This document shows, one piece after another, positions 25,501-32,502 of a DNA stretch of 64,000 bases. The stretch is from contig NZ_JAJGBN010000001.1 of assembly GCF_020782875.1 (NCBI RefSeq), positions 496,001 to 560,000 on the forward strand, in the 5' to 3' direction. The translations under genes and the position numbers were made by a program. Numbering within the stretch: the first letter of the stretch is position 1; the number at the start of each line of letters is the position of its first letter. Below the pieces are notes generated by a model. It had not been told where the DNA came from. It ran no database searches and was given only the letters and a program-made list of their open reading frames with translations. This DNA comes from Allomuricauda sp. M10. GTDB taxonomy: Bacteria; Bacteroidota; Bacteroidia; Flavobacteriales; Flavobacteriaceae.

Positions 25501-27837
25501 ATCAGTAATGTGGTAACCGTTAGATCTCCGGACAGAGCATTGACCGTGAGTGCTGTCCAAACTTCTCCGGTAACCTGTAATGTTCCTGGTTATGGAGAGA
25601 TTACAGTTGCTGGTGACGGTGGTTGGGGAACCTATCAATACCAATTGATGGATTCTGTAGGGAATATATTGGTCGATTATCCAAATACCAATCCCGTGTT
25701 CGAAAACTTGTCGACTGATACCTATACCATCAATGTTAGGGATTTGAGGGGATGTGAATCTTCTACAAACATCAATTTACCATTGCCAACACCGATTGCT
25801 GCGGATATCCAAATCGTGCAACAATTGGCCTGTAACAATGATAACAACGGTATCATTGAAGCCTATAACGTGGGTGGAGGACAAGGTCCAGGCAATTATT
25901 TGTACCAGTTGAACCGAATTACTGATGGTACCAATAGTGGGCTTCAGACTATCCCAACATTTGCCAATTTGTCGGCAGGGGACTATACCATTACCATTTT
26001 TGATGGATGGAACTGTAGTTTTACCACCGTACCGATCACTGTTCAGGATCCTGAAATTGTGGTTGCGGAATTGGTGGAACTTCAACCTCCAGGTTGTGGG
26101 GATTTGGGTAGAATGGAACTTATGGTTACCAATCCGGAGCCAGGGGTGGATTACTTCTATCGCAGATCGGGTACTTCTGATTCCTTTATTCCCTTTGGGG
26201 CTGGAATGACCAGCGTGGAGATTGCTGCGGATATCACGTTGGATCCAGGTCCTTTCCAATATGATGTGCAAAATTCCAACGGTTGTCCTTTTGAAAGATC
26301 CAACCAGATTTCGTTGGATCCTGCCGCACCTTTGGTCATTGCCTTGGATTTGACCAACGCGACCATCAATTGTGCCGGGGAAGCAACAGGTATCATCCGT
26401 TCGGAAGCTTTTGGAGGTATTGGTAATTACATTTATACTTTGGTGAATTCGAACACATTACCACCCAATGCCTCAACCATTGTCAGACCAGCGCAAACTT
26501 CAGGTATTTTTAGGGAATTGAATCCAGGAACCTATTATGTATATGCAGAAAGTGGAGGATGTACCGCAATTTCCGATCCAATCGTCATCGACCCAAAACC
26601 ACCTTTGGTATTGGAATATTTGGAAGCCGTACCTGTAATGTGTGCCGGTGATGCCAACGGACAGATTATTATTGAGGCCAGTGGAGGTACTGGGGCCATC
26701 CGATATTCCATTTCTGATAATTTGAGTGAGTTTTTTGAAGGAAACGACCCGAACAATCCCAATAGAAAAATCTTCAACGATTTGGCTCCCAGAACGTATG
26801 ACATCATCATTCAAGATGATTTGGGCTGTACCATCACCAGAACCGTTGAGATAACCCAACCCATGGAATTGTTGGCAGGGGTAATTTCCACCACTCCGGA
26901 AACCTGTATGGGCGATGGTGACGGAACTATGACCCTTCAGGTGTCAGGCGGAACCGCGCCATATTACACTAGTGTTAACTCTGCGGAGGATGCCGATTTT
27001 GTGCAAAACGATACCATGTTCTTCGAGAATCTTCAAGGTGGTGAAACCTATGTGATTTTTGTAAGGGATGCCAATGGATGCCAGACCAATGTGGTGGCCG
27101 AAATAGGCATTGGTGTGGATATTGTGGCCGAACCTGTTGTGGAATATGGCTGCGAAGGAATCTTCCCGAATAGTACCACCACCATCAACATTGCGGATAG
27201 TTCGCAACTTTCAGATCTTCTCTTCTCTTTGGATGTGGATGATGTGGAAATGGCTACCGATCAGCGCGTGTTTGGAGATCTTCCTGCTGGCGAACATACC
27301 GTCTACATTTATCACGCCAACGGATGTGTAACGTTTGTGGAGTTCTCCATTGATGCATACGAACCATTGACTTTGGAAGCCATCAAAACAGGGCCAAATG
27401 AGGTGACCGCCATGGCCACGGGTGGATTTGGAGGCTATGAGTATTTCTTCCAAGGGGAATCCTACGGAGAAGTGAACGTGTTCAACATCAATGTCGATTC
27501 CAATATCAGCATCATGGTGCGAGACCAAAATGGTTGTGTGGCCAATCTGGTTATGCCGTTCAATTTTGAAGGGATGCCTACAATGCCGCCGTTCTTCACC
27601 CCGGATGGTGACAACCTTAACGATTATTGGTATCCAGGAAATAGGGAGTATTTCCCAGATATCGATGTGATTATCTATGACCGTTATGGCAGGGTAGTGG
27701 CGCGTTTGGATCAAGTGAAGAAATGGGATGGTAATTATGATGGAAAACCTTTGCCTACTGGGGATTACTGGTATGTGGTAAATGCCAACGACAGGGAAAA
27801 GCAAAGATTTGTGGGCCATTTCACCTTGTATCGTTGA
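19528..27837 (+). CDS. giant SprB-like repeat surface protein with T9SS type-B sorting domain
   Basis: 2769 residues. A signal peptide ends near residue 27 (SIFGSTVLA). After a ~160-residue N-terminal region come roughly 25-28 SprB-type repeats of 80-100 residues, counted by eye from the recurring (V/I)xDxxGC signature and PGTYxIxV motifs. The last 85 residues form the gliding-motility C-terminal domain (FFTPDGDNLNDYWYPG, then VIIYDRYGRVV, KWDGNYDGKPLPTGDYWY), the type-B signal for the type IX secretion system. The protein should reach the cell surface as an adhesin, possibly moved by the gliding motor. No PorP/SprF-like partner gene is adjacent, unlike many type-B loci. Each repeat has cysteines that could form disulfides. 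Confidence 0.92.
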   Translation: MLPQKTRHLLYVVLLVFISIFGSTVLAKTGVNGILTKMVSSFAETVAEEKAPVIAAEVTKETSNDVFTTSTTMFATIIIGANEEVVCPNDGSTLAKFFLCGTSDVRTISLSQSGSTYQWQKLDPNTCAATVVDDCPTINGACTWNTVGTGSTYNLSTAGEFRVRVNSGQYYYFKSSLNPLDPQLIKEDIICGNPGRVEVTNVPAGYEYSLNSPSGPYQDTPYFDIASPGDYRVYVRLKNVSASACVFPSNLVTVGDLDINVDVTANDILCSGELGSIGVQVSGVPGFYTYRLVKNGVTVDTFGPNGASNYTFANVSPGTYSIRVETNNCSETVTNDINGDPIVIGGGISPLAVSATASDSFGCGATSVNVNLTTSGGTAPYRFSVDGAPFSSTYSGTTSFSVTSAGTYSILVEDANGCQRSASVDVQDIPPPVFNIVEQDANCGGANDGRVTVNVTNGFGYEIEYSINNGATFQISNVFSNLAPGSYNVVLRYEQDSFTCTTAPQSATIGTPSTITATATPNTVPSCTNETGGQITISGVSGGTAPYEYSIGSGFGTNPVFPNLGVGTYTPMVRDANGCVQTLPDVVFNTLNKPTDLAFSISSLNCITTTASVDVLVTGGTGPYTYEIIAPAPSAINNGNNSTFTGLGLGTYTFRVTDNVGCSYDENYAITDISSIGVAAQQTKVVTCVGDSDGEGRYLVDGFNSTYSYSIDAGPVFSGQSSGIVPLTGLSAGSYVISVTDEETNCTDTATLVIEEPSTAFAISSLDVTAMSCQNGNIGAVRISTVGGWGGNRYTLIQPDSSVRGPKNGSTFSNLSQDGTYQVSVTDANGCTVTDSFTLTRLDAPTLTLDNGASDFCYDNFTASTLVVNASGGLAPYQYRINGGALGASNSFSGLTPGTYTIEVVDANDCRDTVTATIAPQVIANAVTIQELDCAGPPGQIRVNISNGYTSGGNYDIYEVSINGAPYTSDNNNITGTSFVYSIPNDGSIISDTTFQFMVRDSRGCTTESNIVTISPPETIAGSAVGIDTQCGDNTSGIVQLIPDTTQGVPPYEFSNDNGATFGSQNFFSGYGPGTHGGFVIRDSRGCVSPEYTVTIGASDPLDATATPTNAICSAGAVNGSISTTINNGVAPFDYILLDVAGNLVASSTGTASTTVNFPNLPLGNYTVVTTDASGCEDRDEVIIDQNQLDLIPLDPDPSICSDTSFPYRVQATGGTAPYEFRLVGEPTFNPATSGGDTYDFTGQVVPGVTYFVEVRDANGCTYIEEIDPIGPSNPVAVVATTTAASCNVSGSGSIDFEVSGISGAGNFTLTLQNTDTGATVSGPTSYTGETIPYNGTFNGLAPGNYQIVVRDDVNGCSGSTLVFISFSSPSITIDNFVEATCNAGALVTVRGFGGTAPFNYAYVPSGSPAPTVFAAATTFEIPGPYPTDYDFYVQDANGCTALTTLTVTQEAGVPNPVIDVINQCTATSGYQINMVSPLSTGSGLPDETFQYNIGSGFQTGTTFIVPNPGTYVITVRDGNGCTNTVTAEVFDFFAISADATSFPTCNAGDGVITVNTTGGSGNFEFQLRDAGTLANIGPAQSSNIFNSVLPGDYNILVTDLSSNTFPLCSDEAIVNVSTVNSPVITATPSSDVTCFGADNGTISVELQPGSDTDTPLSYILYVGSTSTIVAGPQGSPVFDDLPPNIYQVEVVSDRGCTDRSSNILIDEPTELMANAVNTQFSCNPSSNQFSTATITIYTDTNGDGSGAATGTGPYTYSMNDGTPQFDGTNFQTSNTFEVIDNGTNQTIILTARDQNGCEETSTVTINTPTDITFSYNVNQITCDASGTGVAPGSIDIIINEGPGNYEVEILPLGSEPARSSGGTDRVTWDIATPGDYIFAVTDVGSGGCTYLTTTINMPEYNNIEAIIAEVQPVTCFNGNDGVISLQINNYSGVYNYEVFSRNSSGVETSTGVTGTFDTNAPINTPELIPNVPAGNLVVHIEAVASPFCDEISNVVTVRSPDRALTVSAVQTSPVTCNVPGYGEITVAGDGGWGTYQYQLMDSVGNILVDYPNTNPVFENLSTDTYTINVRDLRGCESSTNINLPLPTPIAADIQIVQQLACNNDNNGIIEAYNVGGGQGPGNYLYQLNRITDGTNSGLQTIPTFANLSAGDYTITIFDGWNCSFTTVPITVQDPEIVVAELVELQPPGCGDLGRMELMVTNPEPGVDYFYRRSGTSDSFIPFGAGMTSVEIAADITLDPGPFQYDVQNSNGCPFERSNQISLDPAAPLVIALDLTNATINCAGEATGIIRSEAFGGIGNYIYTLVNSNTLPPNASTIVRPAQTSGIFRELNPGTYYVYAESGGCTAISDPIVIDPKPPLVLEYLEAVPVMCAGDANGQIIIEASGGTGAIRYSISDNLSEFFEGNDPNNPNRKIFNDLAPRTYDIIIQDDLGCTITRTVEITQPMELLAGVISTTPETCMGDGDGTMTLQVSGGTAPYYTSVNSAEDADFVQNDTMFFENLQGGETYVIFVRDANGCQTNVVAEIGIGVDIVAEPVVEYGCEGIFPNSTTTINIADSSQLSDLLFSLDVDDVEMATDQRVFGDLPAGEHTVYIYHANGCVTFVEFSIDAYEPLTLEAIKTGPNEVTAMATGGFGGYEYFFQGESYGEVNVFNINVDSNISIMVRDQNGCVANLVMPFNFEGMPTMPPFFTPDGDNLNDYWYPGNREYFPDIDVIIYDRYGRVVARLDQVKKWDGNYDGKPLPTGDYWYVVNANDREKQRFVGHFTLYR

Positions 27838-28012
27838 TAGAAGGCAGTTATGATAGGACAGTTGTCATTTTTTACCGTTTTTGCGCCAAGAATGCCATTG
27901 TAAACTGATTTAAATCATAGTATATCAGGTATTTGTGATGTAGTTTAGGTTGCTTGTGGATAATGGAGCTCTAATTTCCCTTTCGTAAGTATTTAACTTA
28001 AAAACAAAGATC

Positions 28013-28522
28013 ATGAAAAAGCTATTGTTAGTTCTTTTTGTGATGGGAATTGTAGCGCCTATGCAATCTCAAATCATTAAGACAGAGGAATTGTCAGAGG
28101 TAATTGTGTATGCCACGAATTACAAGTATCTGAACAATATTGATACCAAGGAGGAGGCATCCATTCCTGTGGAAATGTTAAGACGTAAAGTAGCAGCTTT
28201 TGATGTTAAGGAATCTGGGTATTATCAAGATGATTACGATGTTTATAATATCGAATTCTACATTCCAGAAGGTAAGATCCTAGCTGCATATGACAAGGAC
28301 GGAAAAATTATCCGTACTGCCGAAAGATTCAACAACATTAACCTGCCCAATTCTGTAAAAGAGGCCATTTTGGAAAGATTCCCAGGTTGGACCATCACCA
28401 AGGACACTTACATCACCACGTATTATGATAAGAAGGGTGTCACTAAAAAATACAAATTAAAATTGGAAAACGGGGACAAGGTGTTGCGGGTGAAAATGGA
28501 TGAAACCGGTGAGTTTCTATAG
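28013..28522 (+). CDS. small secreted PepSY-like protein
   Basis: 169 residues with a clear signal peptide (MKKLLLVLFVMGIVAPMQSQ). The mature part resembles periplasmic PepSY-like/BLIP-like proteins of Bacteroidota: NLPNSVKEAILERFPGWTITKDTYITTYYDKKG followed by a strand-rich YKLKLENGDKVLRVKMDETGEFL end. Relatives are sometimes mislabelled as nicotinate-nucleotide adenylyltransferase, for which no motif is present. Function is unknown; binding or inhibiting a protein in the envelope is a guess from the fold. It is alone, 175 bases after the giant gene. Confidence 0.75.
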   Translation: MKKLLLVLFVMGIVAPMQSQIIKTEELSEVIVYATNYKYLNNIDTKEEASIPVEMLRRKVAAFDVKESGYYQDDYDVYNIEFYIPEGKILAAYDKDGKIIRTAERFNNINLPNSVKEAILERFPGWTITKDTYITTYYDKKGVTKKYKLKLENGDKVLRVKMDETGEFL

Positions 28523-28929
28523 CCGAATAGGTGAGGTTGATTATTATGAACCATAAGACAAACGAAACGAATGTAAATGATAAAGGTTGGGAGAAAATAG
28601 GCGCCCCAGCGTTATTCTTTAATATGGTAGGCATCAATTATGGTAAATAGAAATTTAAAAATTTATTGAATGGCCCAACGAGCTAGCTCATTGGGCCATA
28701 TTTTTTTGGACCAGTTCCAAATCCAAGATTTTTTTGAGGAGAAGATTGAACTTACATAAGCGACAAAAGTTTTAAAAGGTCTGGATAGAAATCTCAACAA
28801 AATTTTTATTTTTGCAATCCGTTTTCGGGATGTGGTCCTTCGGCAAGATCAGGATAAACTGCACCACTGGTTACAGTTATTCTTGGGCAAGTTCAAAAGC
28901 CACGATCATCAGAAAACGAATTTAATAAT
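28523..28929 (+). other. intergenic stretch with a possible micro-ORF and a terminator
   Basis: 407 bases before the tRNA gene. A 34-codon frame runs 28546-28650 (starts MNHKTNETNVND); it has no recognised family and weak support. A terminator follows at 28671-28705. TATTTTTG at 28807-28814 is a possible -7 box for the tRNA. The first bases of the tRNA (TCGGGATGTGG) also occur at 28825-28835, perhaps a remnant or chance. Confidence 0.35.
28671..28705 (+). terminator. intrinsic terminator upstream of tRNA-Pro
   Basis: Arms TGGCCCAACGAGCT and AGCTCATTGGGCCA pair with a single mismatch and are followed by a T-rich run (TATTTTTTT). Confidence 0.75.
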
Positions 28930-29003
28930 CGGGATGTGGCGCAGTCTGGTAGCGTACACGCATGGGGTGCGTGTGGTCGCTGGTTCGAATCCAGTCATCC
29001 CGA
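28930..29003 (+). tRNA. tRNA-Pro (anticodon GGG)
   Basis: 74-nt cloverleaf: acceptor stem CGGGATG/CATCCCG, D-arm GCGCAGTCTGGTAGCG, anticodon stem ACACGC/GCGTGT with loop ATGGGGT (anticodon GGG), T-arm CTGGTTCGAATCCAG and discriminator A. The genomic sequence after the discriminator is CGA, not CCA. The 3' end doubles as the left attachment site of the island that follows. Confidence 0.95.
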
Positions 29004-29004
29004 C
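28990..29004 (+). repeat. attL, tRNA-Pro copy of the 15-nt attachment core
   Basis: TCCAGTCATCCCGAC covers the 3' part of the tRNA T-arm and acceptor stem plus one base. It is identical to 58932-58946 and in the same orientation. Confidence 0.8.
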
Positions 29005-29026
29005 GAACCACTAAATAGGTGGTATC

Positions 29027-29066
29027 AAAGCACTGTCAACTGACTGATTGACAGTGCTTTTTGTTT
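29027..29066 (+). terminator. terminator supplied by the island just after tRNA-Pro
   Basis: Perfect 13-bp arms AAAGCACTGTCAA (29027-29039) and TTGACAGTGCTTT (29048-29060) are followed by TTGTTTTT. It probably ends tRNA-Pro transcription after the insertion moved the original terminator 30 kb away. Confidence 0.85.
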
Positions 29067-29220
29067 TTATTGCATTCAATTGAATTCATTTAAAACCATA
29101 TAAAAGGTGTAGAGTTCGGTGAATGGTTCGGTACGTTCATTGTGCATAATTTAGATAGCGTTTGACGCTGTTCATGGGTGTTTTGCAAACCTGTTTTGTC
29201 AAACCCGAAAATTATGTACT

Positions 29221-30456
29221 ATGCGCAATTCCAACACTTTAAAAGTACTTCTCTTCACGCGGGACATTTCAAATAATCCCCAAAAGTTGACCATTTATGC
29301 CCGTATTACCGTCAATGGGAAAAGGGCGGAAATCAGTTTGAAACGTTATACCTCAGTGAATGAATGGGATGAAAACAAAGGAAGGCTTCATGGCCTGACC
29401 CACAAGGCCCGTTTATTGAACAGCTATCTTGATGAGGTGTATGCCTCAATCATGGACACCCACAAGGTATTGTTGCGAGAAGAAAAGGTAATCACAGCCC
29501 AAGCCATTAAGGCCCGCTATCTAGGACAGGACGAGCAACATAATACCCTACTTGAACTTATCGAGTACCATAATAAAACCCAAAAGAGTGTACTTCGCTC
29601 GGGAACGATGAAGAACTATTATGGGACCAAAAAGTATCTACTACGTTTTTTGGAATCCAAATACAAACTCCCCGACATCCGATTGAAACAATTGAACTAT
29701 AAGTTCATCACGGATTTTGAACACTATCTATTGAACGGCCCACAACTCCAAAAGGGAAAGAAATGTACCAATAATGGCGCTATGAAACACTTGGAGCGTT
29801 TAATGAAAATGGTCAAGCTGGGCGTTAAGTTGGAATGGTTGGACAAAGACCCTTTCATTAACTATAAGCTTAGATTTCATAAAACTGAACGAAGTTATCT
29901 TACTGAAAGGGAACTTAGGCGCATTGAAGAAACTGACTTCACTGGAGCAGGCTATGAAAAGGTCAAAGATGTATTCCTTTTCGCCTGTTATACTGGCCTA
30001 TCCTATATCGATGTCCGGGAACTTGAAAAGAATCAACTTGTACTTGGTATTGATGGAAACCAATGGATCTATACCAAAAGGGAAAAAACATCAGAAAGTG
30101 TAAAACTTCCCCTATTGCCCAAAGCAAAAGAAATCATTGAAAAGTATTGGGACAGTCCAGAGACCGATACTAAAATACTACCTGTGCTCTCCAACCAGAA
30201 GACAAACAAATATCTAAAAGAGATTGCCAAGGCCTGTGGTATTTACAAGACCATATCCTTTCATTCAGCCAGGCACACTTTTGCAACAACGGTAACCCTT
30301 TCCAATGGAGTGCCGATAGAAACCGTTTCAAAAATGCTCGGCCATACCAAACTGTCCACTACCCAAATCTATGCCAGAGTATTGGAACATAAGATAGGAG
30401 AGGACATGCAAAACCTTATAGAACATATGCAGACCAAAAAAGCAGCCGAAGGATGA
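29221..30456 (+). CDS. tyrosine recombinase / integrase of the island
   Basis: 411 residues. N-terminal arm-binding region (KLTIYARITVNGKRAEISLK), a SAM-like core-binding domain (about 105-210) and a catalytic domain ending with HSARHTFATT (H348, R351), GHTKLSTTQIYARV (H375, nucleophile Y384). The position of the first catalytic arginine reads TGLSYIDV with serine 261, a change also known from the Bacteroides CTnDOT integrase. It lies 217 bases from the tRNA-Pro att site, so it is the presumed enzyme that joins the 15-nt cores. No excisionase gene was recognised. Confidence 0.93.
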   Translation: MRNSNTLKVLLFTRDISNNPQKLTIYARITVNGKRAEISLKRYTSVNEWDENKGRLHGLTHKARLLNSYLDEVYASIMDTHKVLLREEKVITAQAIKARYLGQDEQHNTLLELIEYHNKTQKSVLRSGTMKNYYGTKKYLLRFLESKYKLPDIRLKQLNYKFITDFEHYLLNGPQLQKGKKCTNNGAMKHLERLMKMVKLGVKLEWLDKDPFINYKLRFHKTERSYLTERELRRIEETDFTGAGYEKVKDVFLFACYTGLSYIDVRELEKNQLVLGIDGNQWIYTKREKTSESVKLPLLPKAKEIIEKYWDSPETDTKILPVLSNQKTNKYLKEIAKACGIYKTISFHSARHTFATTVTLSNGVPIETVSKMLGHTKLSTTQIYARVLEHKIGEDMQNLIEHMQTKKAAEG

Positions 30457-30474
30457 TCAGGTTGTATTTATTCG

Positions 30475-30531
30475 GTCCCGCTTGCGGGACGAAGGAATAG
30501 CAAGAGGGTGATGCGCAGATTGCGCCATCAC
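30475..30531 (+). repeat. two stem-loops between integrase and mobilization genes, possible oriT
   Basis: GTCCCG-cttg-CGGGAC (30475-30490) is a perfect short hairpin. GTGATGCGC (30508-30516) pairs with GCGCCATCAC (30522-30531) with a single bulge. Paired inverted repeats just ahead of relaxase genes are typical of transfer origins, but no nick site can be identified by eye. Confidence 0.4.
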
Positions 30532-30533
30532 GG

Positions 30534-30701
30534 TTGTTTTCGGGTCTTCAACAAGTTGAAAACCAGTTAATTGAATGGGTTTTGGAATACTGTGCAAAAA
30601 CAGGGGCTACAGTAGACTTTTCCCAAATCTACAGTAAACCCTTTGGGAAGCCCTGTAAGCACTGGAGATTTTTGACGAAAAAATTGACGCAATTTCACTA
30701 A
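30534..30701 (+). CDS. possible 55-residue protein upstream of the mobilization genes
   Basis: A TTG-initiated frame whose translation is rich in protein-like composition (VENQLIEWVLEYCAKTGA, then IYSKPFGKPCKHWRFL) and ends 17 bases before the BfmA-like gene. No family is recognised. Two cysteines and a basic aromatic C-terminus could suit a small DNA-binding protein, which is a guess. No ATG is available in the frame, which lowers confidence. Confidence 0.4.
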   Translation: MFSGLQQVENQLIEWVLEYCAKTGATVDFSQIYSKPFGKPCKHWRFLTKKLTQFH

Positions 30702-30718
30702 AAAACAAAATCGTACCT

Positions 30719-31303
30719 ATGGAAAAGCAATCAACAAACGGTAGAACAAAGAAAGGAAGCGGTGGTTATTCCAATATTACCATAAAGAAAGAAACGGCCA
30801 CACGCTTTCGCAGCTATTCCAAAAAGTTCAACAAATCCCATAGTGAGGTATTGGATGGAATGATACAATACTTCAAGGAGAACAACCTTGACCCTTTTGG
30901 AGAGGGAACAAAGATTATCCTTGAAAGCATCAAAAAACTGGAGCGTCAGATGATGAAAAAATTTGATAGGCTCATCGCCATTATCAAGAACATGGAAAAG
31001 ACAAGTATCCGGCCCACCTATGAAATGGTACTTATTCTTTACGAGGCCTATGTAAAGGATGGGAGGAAACCGAGACGGGAACCCGTCAAGATACAGGAAG
31101 AACGAATGGACTTTTTGGAGCCAAGGAATACCGTTCCGAAAACAGAGCACGATAGAATGCTGCAAGAATTCAATGAATATAGAAAGCATTGTAATAAAAT
31201 CCTCAACAATGTGGAAAAGGTGGAGCCGATGTTGGGAAAGCCATATCTAAAGATCAATATGGGCACCGGGGATTTTGAAAGTTTGAAGTCTCAATTAAAA
31301 TAG
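30719..31303 (+). CDS. BfmA/BtgA-family mobilization accessory protein
   Basis: 194 residues. The N-terminus (GGYSNITIKKETATRFRSYSKKFNKSHSEVLDGMIQYFKENN) has the ribbon-helix-helix style of BfmA/BtgA proteins of Bacteroides mobilizable elements; a coiled-coil-like middle and basic C-terminus follow. Such proteins bind the transfer origin and assist the relaxase. Its stop overlaps a GTG just before the relaxase ATG, so the two genes are coupled. Confidence 0.82.
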   Translation: MEKQSTNGRTKKGSGGYSNITIKKETATRFRSYSKKFNKSHSEVLDGMIQYFKENNLDPFGEGTKIILESIKKLERQMMKKFDRLIAIIKNMEKTSIRPTYEMVLILYEAYVKDGRKPRREPVKIQEERMDFLEPRNTVPKTEHDRMLQEFNEYRKHCNKILNNVEKVEPMLGKPYLKINMGTGDFESLKSQLK

Positions 31304-31308
31304 TGCCC

Positions 31309-32331
31309 ATGTACCTTACCATCTCAGCACAGAAAATGGGCAGTACCTACAACTCCAGTGTAGGGAACTACGTGGACTATCTGGAAAAGGAAAACGAGGA
31401 TAGATTACCCGAACCAAGGGAAGAATTCTTTGACCAAGAAAATGACAGCGTAAGCCCTGAAAAGGTGATGGAGGAAATCGATGCCAATACGGCCAAACTA
31501 AGGCAGAAAGATCCGAAGTTCTATTCCATTGTGGTCAGTCCCAATAAAAGGGAACTAAAGGCGATTGGCAATGACCCAAACATGCTCAGGGAATATACAA
31601 GGAAGCTCATGGAGGACTATGCCAAGAGTTTCCACAGGAACCAAGAGGTCAAGGCCGAGAACTTGAAATACTATGCCAAGATCGAACATGAACGCACCTA
31701 TCGTGGCTTTGACAAACAGGTTCAGGAGAATGCACCTTACAGAGGTGAAATTGCTAGGCTCAGGAACGAGATACGGAAAGTGGAGCGGGGAGAGTCCATC
31801 GGCAATGTCAAAGAGCTTGAAAAGAGTATCGTAGAGCAAGAAAGATTGGCCCCACACAAACAGAACGGACAGTTAGTGGCCGCAGGGATGAAAAAGGAAG
31901 GGCCACAGACCCATATCCATATCATAGTAAGCAGAAGGGACATTACTAACACCTATACGCTTTCCCCTATGGCCAAGCACAAGGCATCCGAAGTGGAACT
32001 GAACGGAAAGACCGTCAAAAGAGGTTTTGATAGGGACAGCTTTTATCAAGCAGCAGAAAAGACCTTTGACAGGACAACAGGGTTCAAGAGGAACTATGTG
32101 GAATCCTATGTTGGGAGAAAGGCCCATGCCAAGGAACCGGGGAAGTTCTTTGCCAAGGTGATGGGATTGCCCACTAAGGAAAAGGACATGGCCTTTAAAC
32201 TTCTTAAAACGATGGGCGTCAAAGCACCAAGTTTACCGACCAATAAAGTGCAAATGGCGGCCAAGATCATCAAGGCTCTTGGAAGGGGCATTGATAAGGC
32301 CAGAGGTGCAGGTGAGGACATGGGCTACTGA
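31309..32331 (+). CDS. relaxase/mobilization protein (BfmB/BtgB, DUF5712-like)
   Basis: 340 residues from the ATG at 31309 (a GTG two codons earlier overlaps the preceding stop). It begins MYLTISAQKMGSTYNSSVGNYVDYLEKEN, the typical start of the Bacteroidota BtgB-type mobilization proteins. THIHIIVSRRD near residue 205 supplies the histidine cluster expected for metal binding in a relaxase, with tyrosines nearby. It would nick the island's oriT so that a helper conjugation system could move it. No type IV secretion genes are in the window. Confidence 0.85.
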   Translation: MYLTISAQKMGSTYNSSVGNYVDYLEKENEDRLPEPREEFFDQENDSVSPEKVMEEIDANTAKLRQKDPKFYSIVVSPNKRELKAIGNDPNMLREYTRKLMEDYAKSFHRNQEVKAENLKYYAKIEHERTYRGFDKQVQENAPYRGEIARLRNEIRKVERGESIGNVKELEKSIVEQERLAPHKQNGQLVAAGMKKEGPQTHIHIIVSRRDITNTYTLSPMAKHKASEVELNGKTVKRGFDRDSFYQAAEKTFDRTTGFKRNYVESYVGRKAHAKEPGKFFAKVMGLPTKEKDMAFKLLKTMGVKAPSLPTNKVQMAAKIIKALGRGIDKARGAGEDMGY

Positions 32332-32352
32332 AAACCAAAAAGTAGGTTGCGC

Positions 32353-32408
32353 CCTATCGGGTTTTTGCTATACGCTTATCTACCGGAACACTACAAAAAC
32401 CCGACAGG
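32353..32408 (+). repeat. long inverted repeat after the relaxase gene
   Basis: CCTATCGGGTTTTTG (32353-32367) pairs with CAAAAACCCGACAGG (32394-32408) with one mismatch, leaving a 26-base loop. It could be a terminator shared by the relaxase and the convergent M-like gene, or a recombination or oriT structure. The rest of the 171-base gap shows nothing else. Confidence 0.6.
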
Positions 32409-32502
32409 ATCCATGCGCAAAAGTTGAGGGTAAGATTTGGGGTTATTTTTTTCTAATTTTAAACAGTTCGGTTCTAAGGAAGCTTGCAGTCATGGACCGG
32501 TT

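Noticed and set aside
27211-27819. 202-codon minus-strand frame at the end of the giant gene
   Set aside because: Antisense to the conserved T9SS C-terminal domain.
19528-27837. Periodic repeats considered as a CRISPR-like array
   Set aside because: The repeats are ~250-300 bases, degenerate, and in frame within one coding sequence. No CRISPR arrays or cas genes were seen anywhere in the window.
28832-29014. 60-codon frame running through tRNA-Pro
   Set aside because: It overlaps the tRNA on the same strand and has no protein character.
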